Shown piece by piece: positions 45,842-55,027 of a DNA stretch of 64,000 nucleotides. Each line of letters opens with the position of its first letter. Position 1 is the first letter of the stretch. The DNA comes from Mesostigma viride. Lineage: Eukaryota > Streptophyta > Mesostigmatophyceae > Mesostigmatales > Mesostigmataceae. Both the position numbers and the translations under genes were made by a program. Where the stretch lies: contig RPFO01000406.1 of assembly GCA_009746045.1 (NCBI GenBank), positions 1,862,287 to 1,926,286 of the forward strand, written 5' to 3'. Under the pieces are notes generated by a model. That model was not told where the DNA came from and searched no databases. It was given only the letters and a program-made list of their open reading frames with translations.

Positions 45842-46949
45842 TACGTTCTTATTTACGCGCGGGTAAACTATTGTGACGTGCTTTTTACGTCCGTGGAACC
45901 TTTGCGGTTTACTTTACCGCTTGGTCTTGGCACCGCGCCGCGGAATCACGCGTCCGCTGAATCGTCGGCGGATCTTCTGAATTTGTCCAAGTGCGAGTGC
46001 GTTCGCATTTGCGGTAGTGGGCTAGGGGGGAATTTGCCGGGGCCGTACCGGTCGTCACCGGGGCAGTCCAGGCGCCGGCGCGCGCCACTAATATAAAGGC
46101 AGGCCAGGCATGTTGGGCTGGCTGCCGGGCCAGTGATCACGTGCTCTGCCACCAGGACTACAGCGAGGGGCACCAGACTTTGTGGAGAACGACCAGGGCT
46201 ACACGTGAAACGTCGCGAACGGTCAGCACGCTTTGAGCAGCGGTGCCTGAGATGGCCGGCAATTTAGCCTGGTAAATTTCTGATTGCGGCAGCGCTTTTT
46301 AGTGTTGCAAAATATCTACAAGTTGTTTAGCGTGTGCTTGGAAAGATTTGTTCATGAGATTTGGTTTGTGTCAGGCAAGCACCTGATCTAACGTTAAAAA
46401 GCGCTGGCTAGATTTGCGGAACCTTGTTCAGCGTATTTTGGTCGTCACTGGCTGATGTCATGTTGGAAAGGTTAGCTTGCGCGGGGATGAACAGTCGGCC
46501 ATTGTGGTCGTTGTTCGTTCAGTTTTCACTTCACAGTTCGACGCAGTTTGTCTTCATGTGTTTAACTAGTAGAACAACCCGGCCGCAACCTCCGTGATGG
46601 TTGCGAGATTGTTTTCATGGGTCGAGGCGAGATAGGCATACAAGTTAAGCCTTTTTGGATTTGTCTCGAGGACAGTCGTCGCAGGGACTACCAGTATGGT
46701 AGATTCGCCTGGGCGCTGTCGGTAGCTTAGGGTGAGAGCGGTTGGCTGGGTGTTGGCATACATCCGGACAAGGCCAACTTCCGTAAGCTAGGAGCCGGGG
46801 TAGCGGATGTTCATGGTATTGGACATGCCGGACTTGCTTGCTCAAAGCTAGGCAGGCCAGGGGCTGGAATTAGCCAGTCTTTCTTGTTGATGAACATTGG
46901 TTTTGGCTAAAATGTATTCTCAATTTTATGTGTGAATAACAAAATCTTG
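45842..46949. other. Non-LINE segment splitting the endonuclease
   Basis: 1.1 kb without a recognisable gene. It contains an inverted pair AGCGCTTTTTA (46291) / TAAAAAGCGCT (46396). Probably a nested non-coding element; no target duplication was found. Confidence 0.4.
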
Positions 46950-47880
46950 TTATGTCATAAAGGTCGGCAGGAACTGCTCTTGCAACGGGTGGCTGCAAGT
47001 GGGGCAGAGCCCACACATCATCTTCCGTTGAAAAGGGAGGCCTACTGAGCTTGGCTGATCTTGTTTGACTATGCTAGGGAGGCATAGAGCCATGTTCTTT
47101 GGTTCCCTGAATTTATAATTGGTCTTTGCCCGCATGGTAATTGCAGTGGATCTGCATCTAGACCGCGCATGGGGCCAAGGGGGGAGGCTTCTGCACGGTA
47201 GGCGACAGACTGCCAGCAGTGCCCACGGGGAGCGTGGCATTGGCGTCGAGCAGCATAACCAAAAAGTGGCGGGCCGGGGTGGCCCCCTCAAGGCTATGCA
47301 AGTCCTCGAAGAACTTTTGGCGTTCCAACTCAGGTAGACCACTATGGGGTGCGTAGCCCGCCCCCACCGTGAGTTGGTGTTAAGACCGCCCCTCGACGGA
47401 GCTAGTGAAATGTGCTACCATAAGGCGTGGGGTTAGAAACTTCAGCGTGCTGAGGCTAGCAACTGCCAGCGGCGAACACAAAAGACCAACACCACCTTGG
47501 CCTGACGTACCGCTGCCAGCGAAGTAAAACCGCCAGCCACCCGCCAGGCGATCAGTGCTCACCATGCCAAGTGGCACCGAGCGGCGATGCTCTTGCACGC
47601 CTAGAATAGACACACGATGGGCTATGCAGAATGTGCAACGAGCTCCTCTACCCGGTAGCTATGGCCGCTATCTGCTAGCAATGTGCGTGCGTTGAAGGTG
47701 GCAAGGGCCAAGGACTGCCTGCTGGCCCACCACCAGGGGAGAACGGCGATGGATGATGGGGGTGGATGCAGCGGGGGGTGGATGTGGGGGTGGAACGGGG
47801 GGAAGGGAAGCGGAGGAGATAGTGCTTTTCATCGCATTTATTTTGTCCTGCAGGCGTAGGATGCGAGCCTGCCGCCTGCT
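46950..47880 (-). pseudogene. LINE ORF2 N-terminus: apurinic-type endonuclease
   Basis: Minus-strand blocks: LALATFNARTLLADSGHSYR (near 47705), SILGVQEHRRSVPLGMV (47610), GSGTSGQGGVGLLCSPLA, LKFLTPRLMVAHF and HFLVMLLDANATLPVGTAG (47260). These match the order of the AP-endonuclease fold in non-LTR elements, with the catalytic Glu in QEHR and Asp-x-Asn in LLDANA. Stops and shifts lie between the blocks. Confidence 0.75.
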
Positions 47881-48064
47881 CTGGGTATTCGGGGATGCTT
47901 GCAGAGGCGTAGAAAATCTAGCATGCGTTGGGTGTTGCTAATCTTGCTGCTGAGAGCTGTCGTTCTAGCCCGAGATACCGGCACCACCATGTGTCTCAGT
48001 CGACTGTTAGGTCGATGCATGGTAGTGGAACGGGGAACTATTTAGAGGCTGTCCCCGAAGCCTG

Positions 48065-49207
48065 TTAGCCGCGAGCCGACGAGGAAGGTTGTCTACCTAC
48101 TGGCACCACCAGAGGCAGCACCCTTCTGGCTAGACACCTGACGAGACTCTGCTCCGGGGGTGTTAATCTGAGTGAGTTGCATGGGGGCAAGAATGTCGCG
48201 CTTAAATGCCGTGAGAAGAGTCGTCGAGGTCTCGTCTGCCGGCTGGTCGAAGTGCTTGACGATGACATTGTGGCTGCGTTGGGTGATGTCGGCCTCCTCA
48301 CGAAGGTCGAGTGCTTGTTGCTTGAGCTGTGCCGCGATGGTGGAGGTGGTGGAGGTGGTGGAGGTGGTGTGGTGCTTAAGCAAGTCCGCCCAGGTGGAGG
48401 GAGCATCCGGCCAGCAGATGCCGGCTGGGCAGCGATGTCCTTCACCACCTGGGCGGTGAGGCCTGCGGTGTCGTGCAAGCACTCAAGGGCGGTGGCGGTG
48501 GCTTGGAGGCGCTGGTCGAGGTCGAGGAGCTGGGCCTTGATGTTGGCAGTGGAGGCGGTGGAGGTGGAGGTGACGGTGGTGGAAAGGTGAGGGAGCTCAG
48601 TAGCCAGCGTGCCTCCCATTGCTGCCACATCGGCAGCAAGGGGCCGGGGGTCGCGTGCTGCTGGAAGCTAGGCCTCCGTAAGGATGGAACGGAGTGCCGT
48701 GGGGGCGGAGATGGATGGAGCCCAGATCTCGCCATCAGAGCGCATGAGAAGAGAGTTGAGAATGGTGTGCTGGAGTTTGGGGCGGGTGCACCCGAGCAGA
48801 GCTAGCGTCGGGGTTATACCACCAGTTGCCGTCCAGGGTGATGAGTCGATTGATGTCGTGGAGATGGAGGCACAGGTCGTAAAGCAAGGCGTAATCCCCG
48901 AAGAAGAGGCAATGCAGGGCAGTTGCGGGGGACATGTTGGTCCAGTCGTGATCGTCGAAAGGTTGGGGCCGAAAGCGCGGTTCTGTGGGGCGCGAAACCC
49001 CTCCTGTTTTGTCGGCTGCCGGCGACTGCGTTTAGGATCAAGCGATGCCGATGGCGAGGCCGCAGGAGCCGAGTGCACTGCCAACGCTTGAGTAGTGGCC
49101 TCGCTGCCTGGCAGGCCGGGCGGAACTACAGCCGGAGCTGCAGGCGAATTTTCTTGGCTCATCGCAGCCGCCAGGCTGCGTTGCGCAGTCGAGCGTTTGC
49201 TCGTCAT
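48065..49207 (-). pseudogene. LINE ORF1, family 1
   Basis: Starts MTSKRSTAQRSLAAAMSQEN, matching the start of the ORF1 at 37112. It continues in other frames with LLDLDQRLQATATALECLHD, WADLLKHHTTST, QALDLREEADITQRSHNVIV and KRDILAPMQL. Several shifts and a stop break it; the C-terminal RRM-like end seen at 50517 is absent. Confidence 0.75.
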
Positions 49208-49399
49208 AATATTGCGTTTTTAGTTTCGGAAAAATGTATCAGCGTGTGCGTCTTAGAAAGACGAAGCGATAGTGATATTCACAGCCGAATTCGGTGCCCA
49301 AACGTGAAAGTTATGAGCTCCGCCGTCAGCCATGGCTACCTCGTGGCTCGTGGCTCGTGGCGAGCTTGTTGCGGCATTTAAGAAACAATCGACAACTTC

Positions 49400-50070
49400 A
49401 GTATCCGCCATGTAATCAAAGGTGAGGAGCAGGGGAGCCGGGCCAGCCTTGCCCCGCGCGCGCGGGGAAGGCGGACGGCTGACATCCGCAGCTCACCGAT
49501 GAGGCCCATGGGGGTAAGGATGTCGCGCTTTACCGCGATCCGGCAAGAGACTCGGAGTCCTCACCTGCCGGCTGATCGAAGTGCTTGAAGATGACGTTAT
49601 GGCTGCTCTTGGTGATGTCATGATCTCCCAACGGAGGCATGTTATAATTTAATTTAATATAATTTAATTTTAATTTTGGTGATGTCGGCCTCCTCGCGGA
49701 GGTCAAGCGTTTGTTGCTTAAGCTGTGCCGCGATGGTGGAGGCGGTGGAGGTGGGGTGGTGCTTCAGCATGTCCGCCCAGGTCTGCAGGTGGGAGGAGCC
49801 ACACATCGTCGGCAGGGCCAGCAGGTGCTGGCCGGGCGGCAAGGTCCTTCACCGCCTGGGCGGTGAGGCCTGCAGTGTGTTGCAGGCACTTGATTGCAAT
49901 GGCGTTGTCCTTAAGGCGCTGGTCGATGTCGAGGAGCTGGGCGGTGATGGCGTCGGTGGGGGTGGAGGCAAGGAGCTAGCGTGGAGGTGGCGGTGGAGAT
50001 GGTGCATGTGGAGCTCGGCAGTCAGGCGTGCAGCCCAGGGCTGCCCGCTTCTGCAGCGAGGGGAGTCACG
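49400..50070 (-). pseudogene. LINE ORF1 fragment, continuing at 51351-51440
   Basis: Minus-strand family-1 ORF1. Its upstream part lies at 51440-51341 (TDTICDLEKKSEKKNDAIEQ), the rest at 50080-49400, separated by the inserted element 50081-51340. It contains a 56-bp micro-insertion at 49620-49675 and ends inside the RRM-like region near 49405. Confidence 0.7.
49620..49675 (+). mobile_element. 56-bp 5'-truncated retroposon end
   Basis: Flanked by a perfect 11-bp duplication, TTGGTGATGTC (49609-49619 and 49676-49686). The insert is just the CTCCCAACGGAG stem-loop and a TTTAATTTAATATAATTTAA tail. Confidence 0.88.
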
Positions 50071-50080
50071 TGCTGCTCGA

Positions 50081-51340
50081 TTAATTAGGAACATAACTCC
50101 GTTGGGAGTATATGTAGCACATAGCCCTTGAGAAGGGGCATATGGCCTATAATACATTCTAAGCTACTTCCTGCAAGGGTGGCGGAATGTAAACGACACT
50201 TGCTCTAGGTGCACCAGGGCACCGGCACCACCATGCTGTCTCAGGTTCAACCCGCCTAGGGGGGGGATCCTGGCACGGGGGGGAAGATCATCATAGCTAT
50301 ACAAAAGCTAGAGCGTGGCATCTCAGCAGAGAGCAGCTCTCTGCATGGGCACAGCCTAACTAAATAAAACTAGGCATCAACTGGAGTGTGGCACATCGTA
50401 GGCACACATGTACATGATTAAATAAAGCGTGTGGCTTAGCTAGGGTAGTGCCTGTAGGAGGCGTACATGTACATGGCCACGGTCTATCTATTCTACACTA
50501 CTACTGCTGTATTCCCCTAAGCTGGGGCGTCTGGAGTCGTGGGGGCCGCGGGGGTCGCCTGCCAGGGCTTGTGGCCGACGTAGATGGCCGCCCCCTTCCA
50601 GTACACTGGCTGCCCCGCCTTGGTCTGCCGGAGCTGGAGGTAGGTCAGCCATAGCTCCCGTCGCCGTTGTTGCTGCGCCAGGGTCAAGTCGTCGTCAAGG
50701 GTGAAGAGAGTCTTCTCGAGCCGCTTGCGGCGTCGTAGAAAAGAAATCTTGTCCGCCGGGTTCTTAAAGGTGAGAAGGAGCGGGGGCGGCCCTGCCTTAC
50801 CCCGCGCGCGGGGAAGGCGGTGGGCGACCAGCTCGATCTCACCAGTAAGGCCCATGCGACTAAGGATTTCTCTCTCAAACGCACGTGCAAGCTTCTCGGA
50901 ATTCTCACCTTCCTCCATGTCGAGGTTCTTGACAATGACGTTAAGGCTGCGCTTGGCAAGCTCGGCCTTCTCGCGGAGGTCAAGCGTCTGCCGCTGGAGC
51001 TGGGCTGCGACGGCGGAGGTGGTGGAGGTGGTGTGCTGCTTAAGCATGTCGTGATGGGAGGAGCATCGCCGGCCAGGCCAGCAGAGGCTGGCTTGGCGGC
51101 AATGTCCTTCACCGCCTGGGCGGTGAGGCCCGCGGTGTTCTGCAGGACCTCGATAGCGATGGCATTACGCTGGTCAATGTCGCGGAGCTGGGCGGTGATG
51201 GAGTCGGTGGAGGCGGAGGGGGGGGGGGTGGAGGCGAGGAGGGTGGCGGTGGCGGTGGGGATGGTGGGGAGCTCAGCAGCCAGCGTACGACCCACAGCTG
51301 CCACATCTGCAGCTAGGGGCGTCACGTGCTGTGAGATGTT
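50081..51340 (-). mobile_element. 5'-truncated ORF1-only LINE derivative
   Basis: 1260 bp with a perfect 10-bp duplication, TGCTGCTCGA (50071-50080 and 51341-51350). ORF1 is followed directly by the 3' UTR (50516-50081), which ends ACTCCCAACGGAGTTATGTT then CCTAATTAA. The UTR matches 38525-38937. The target is the ORF1 of another family member. Confidence 0.88.
50517..51047 (-). CDS. LINE ORF1 protein, intact C-terminal half
   Basis: A 176-residue uninterrupted frame starting MLKQHTTSTTSAVAAQLQRQ. It contains LDLREKAELAKRSLNVIVKN (helical), MGLTGEIELVAHRLPRARGK, then LLLTFKNPADKISFLRRRKR and LDDDLTLAQQQRRRELWLTY, the RRM-like and C-terminal domains of L1 ORF1p. The N-terminal part continues upstream to 51325 in a different frame, so one shift separates the halves near 51050. 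RNA-binding chaperone in the parent element. Confidence 0.75.
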   Translation of the reverse strand: MLKQHTTSTTSAVAAQLQRQTLDLREKAELAKRSLNVIVKNLDMEEGENSEKLARAFEREILSRMGLTGEIELVAHRLPRARGKAGPPPLLLTFKNPADKISFLRRRKRLEKTLFTLDDDLTLAQQQRRRELWLTYLQLRQTKAGQPVYWKGAAIYVGHKPWQATPAAPTTPDAPA

Positions 51341-51440
51341 TGCTGCTCGATGGCGTCATTTTTTTTTTCGGATTTTTTTTCGAGGTCGCAGATGGTGTCG
51401 GTCACAGCTGTGGGGGTAATATTAATTTCAAGGTGCCTCT

Positions 51441-52354
51441 TAATTAATCTCGGCCCCCGCCCTCCAACAATTTGCCAATTTGACAAAAAGACCCCGACTC
51501 AGTTGCGTCGTCCATGAGATTAGGCTAACGGAGACATGCTCGGCCATCGGACAACGGGTGTGGGTGGCTACCCCCCCTGTAGCTGCTCGCGGTGTGGTGT
51601 GGCGGCCCTCCCTACCCCGCTGCGTGTCCGCCCTCGGCGTGGGGACCTTCCGCGAGGTAACCTGCATTTTCCATGCATTGTCCTTCCATCACAGCCGTAT
51701 TCAATACAGAGGTAGGAGTAGACCAACAGATTTGCGACTGAGTGAAATGTAATGAATGCAGACGCATGGCATTCTTTCATGGCATGCAATAGAGAACCGA
51801 TTATTCGAACTTGCACTACCTGAGCAAGTACGAAATATGGCTAACAGTTAAGGCAGGCTGCAGCTTCCAATAATCGATTCCTTGCTAAGCTACCCAGCGC
51901 TGGTTGTCTGATGGAGCGACATTCAGAGTGTGCGGACCCAGTATTTATTCACCAGGAAAAATTCAACGAGTAGGAACTGGGCCCCTCCCGGCGGTAAGCC
52001 GAGGCATAAGCCAATAAATGACACTTGCGTCATGAAGGGCACATGGCGCAGGCAAGCCACGGTGGGCAAGAACCCAGTCAGCATGGGGCGTGGCCCGAAC
52101 CGGCCACTGCCGATGCCCGACGCTTCTGCCCCACGTGTTCATGCCCAAGGCTCCAAGACTCTCCACTTGCCACATCGACAGCCAGCGCTGGGCAAGCCGG
52201 CCCTGTGTCGGCTACATCCCACCAAGTACTTGAAGCAGGGTGGTGCGGCGCTACATGGAGATCAATGGAGGCGTGACGGGGAAAAGTACGACCAAGCCAC
52301 GCGCCTGCTTGCGTGATATCCTTAGCGTAGAGGCGTGCCATGCGGGTGCTAGCT
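51441..52354. other. Spacer downstream of chlP
   Basis: No convincing gene or repeat; short ORFs only. It includes the chlP 3' UTR at its right end. Confidence 0.5.
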
Positions 52355-55027
52355 TTAGAGGGCGGCGCTGCGCCTGGCCTCGTTGCGCAGCGCGTTGGAG
52401 CGCACCAGGCAGGCGATGGTGTTGACGGCCAGCTTGATGTCGTCGATCGGGTTGCCCGGCACGACCGTCTTGTAGAGGTAGCTGTCAAAGGTCATCTTCT
52501 GCACGTAAGTGTCAGAGCACATCTCGACGAACGCCTCGCGCGAGGGGTTGGAGCGGTAGAACACCTTCTGGAGGATGTCCAGCACCTTGTAGGTGGCCCA
52601 GTACTGCTTGTCCCACCTGCAGGCGCGCACACGCGATAGAGGGGGCGCCACCACGCACACATGGAAACACGGCAGGTTAGCCAGCGGCATGCATCGACCC
52701 CAGAGACTATGCATCGTCAAAACAACACCGTCCGTCTGTTTACACCGAGAAGACGCACCCAAACGGACAGGCTTGCCGTTGAACACAGGGAAAAATTATG
52801 CTGGCTGGCACTCGCAGAACATAGGGGGGGGCTGCACATACATCTATGTAAACAGCGTGCCTGTGTTATACCCTGCCACGCACCAGGGTACAAGTTGATA
52901 TATGGCGGTGCCACAACACATGACGGTGCACTAGGGGGGTGGGTGGGTGGGGGGGGGGGGGCGTGTGGTTAGGGCTCGGGGCAAGCACAGGCGGCCGCGG
53001 ATTCCCAAGGAGACGTGTGCCCAGTTGCACGCAAGCGTGCAGTCATGCATGCCTCTCACCCCGTGCAACACGCGCAGAGGCGATGGTCTGTGGTGCCTGC
53101 GAGCCCTGTGTGCGTTCCTCCTACCAACGACCACTTGACTCCTCAAACTCCCCCATGCCATACACAGCCAATCATGTCAACATAATAGAGAACATAATCG
53201 ACAACTACTCCATGCCCATCACTAAGAAACATGGCACATCTGCAGGGCTCGCAGAGGCCTGCATTGAACTCCGGGTACTCTCCCCCGCACGGCCCCACAT
53301 GCCAGCGCATGTATCAAGGAGACAACCACTGTGTGTATCAAGGAGACAACCACTGTGTGCATGTTCGAATAGGTGCCAATAAATACATCAGCCACGCTGA
53401 CATCCCCACTTGACCTACCAGGACCATGAGGAACAGCCCCAGGGTGGCAGCGCATGGCCATTCCCTCAACCCTAAGACGCGGCATGGCGATGGACGTCAA
53501 GATCGACCTTGACTATACTATTGCCATCCATGATCAAAAGTAGGTCACCTGATGACTACAAATAAGCCCCACAATAGCGAAACAGAAAATAATACAACGA
53601 ATATGAAATGGAGTATGCTCCCCACACAGGCATATGTGGTAAATTACCCAAACCGTATGCAATAAAAACAGTCACAAAGACAGGAGCCCATGTCTGCACT
53701 ATTTGGCAGCAGGTTCCATGCACCACTGCCCAGTAGACAAAGATACCCCCCCCCCTCATTACTTTAGGGTAAGTCGAGCACCCAGCGCCACTCACTTGCT
53801 CAGGTAGACGCGCAGGTCCGACTCGTCGACCATGCGCGTGCCGTTGGCAGACCCCGCCGCAATGGCCTCCGCCGCCATACGGCCCGACTTGGCCGCAAAG
53901 TAGATACCCTCACCAGAGCACTTGGTCACGTACCCAGCGGCATCACCGACCAGAGCGACGCGGTCCTTGCAGCGCTGTGGGCGTGGGTGCTCGGGGATGG
54001 GGTGCGCCTCCACACGGATGATCTTTCCGCCAGCGATCTTGTCCTTTGCGCGGTTGCGCATGGCCGTCTGGTAGGTCTTGATCTTGGGCTTGTTGACCAC
54101 AGTGCCCGTGCCAACCGCCACGTGGTCGCACTTGGGGAACACCCAGCCGTAGAAGTCGGGCGAGACATCATCGCCGACGTACATCTCGGCCAGGTCCTCG
54201 TAGTACTTCATCTTGTCATCCGGGATCTTGATGCGCTCCTGGAATGCAATCGCGTAGTCGTACTCGCCCGCGTCGATGGCCTTGGCGACACGGCTGTTGG
54301 CGCCGTCCGCTCCGATGACGGCGTCCACCTCCATGGTCTTTTCGACGCCTACGCCGGACTCGCCCTCGGTGTAATCGGTGTAACGAATCACGTAGGGGGC
54401 GTCCTTGCCGCTCGGCAGGTCCATCCCGAGGAACAGACCGTTAATGATCTTAGCGCCGTTCTTCTGGGCACGCTCCCTCAGGAATTGATCAAGAACCTCA
54501 CGGCGAACCATTCCAATATACTCATCCTTGCCCAACGTCTTGCCGACATCCACCTCAAGGTTGGATGGGGAGATCATCTTCATCTTCCTGACCTTCCTGT
54601 CAATAATGCCCTCTGGCAAGTTGAATTCCCCAACCATGCAAAGAGGAATAGCACCGCCGCATGGCTTAGCATTGTCCAGCTTGCGCTCAATCAAGAAAGT
54701 CTCAATGCCATTCTCCGCGAGGGTCTCGGCCGCACAGCCACCAGCTGGCCCACCGCCGATGACAGCCACACGCAGCTTACGGCCCTTGATCGGGGCGCTG
54801 CGGGCGGATGCCCTGATAACAAGCGAGCGTCGGTCAGCAGACGACGACGGCGACGAACGGATGCTAAGGCGTGCCCCGGCAAACGACGAGGTCAGGCTAG
54901 AGCTCTGCGCGGAAGCAGATGCCTTCGCTGCCTTGTTTGGCTGGGCCGAGCGAGCACTCCGGCTGGCGATGGTCGCATCCTGCGCGAATGCGACCACGCT
55001 GGAAGCGTGGGATACCGCGGTAGCCAT
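52355..55027 (-). CDS. chlP: Geranylgeranyl diphosphate/chlorophyll reductase, plastid (2 exons)
   Basis: Reduces the geranylgeranyl chain to phytyl, supplying chlorophyll, tocopherol and phylloquinone synthesis in the plastid, with NADPH and FAD. Exon 1 is 55027-53796 and exon 2 is 52616-52355; the 1179-bp intron has GTGAGT and CTGCAG ends, and the join gives YLSKWDKQYW. The product is 497 residues. Residues 1 to about 73 are Ser/Ala/Arg-rich without acidic clusters and end VIRA, a chloroplast transit peptide. LRVAVIGGGPAGG (85-97) is the FAD-binding motif; CGGAIPLCMVGEF, VRREVLDQFLRERA, DAVIGADGANS, VALVGDAAGYVTKCSGEGI and TFDSYLYKTVVPGNP are family blocks. Start ATG sits in CAACCATGG. The intron contains a 24-bp direct duplication (53311-53358) but no large repeat. 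Looks intact and is the clearest host gene here. Confidence 0.95.

Larger units (their letters stand above)
41755..49375 (-). mobile_element. LINE with ORF1 and ORF2, interrupted by nested insertions
   Basis: On the minus strand the order is 5' UTR (49375-49208), ORF1 (49207-48065), ORF2 endonuclease (about 47880-46950 and 45841-45550), then reverse transcriptase (45550-44562 and 42605-41755). The 5' UTR matches that of the ORF1-only element at 36940, so the two share an ancestor. An inserted retroposon (42615-44552) splits the reverse transcriptase at its conserved NYRG motif. A further 1.1 kb (45842-46949) of non-LINE sequence splits the endonuclease. The 3' part after the YADD box is missing. 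Apurinic-type endonuclease plus this RT places it among L1-like non-LTR elements; clade not determined. Confidence 0.8.
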
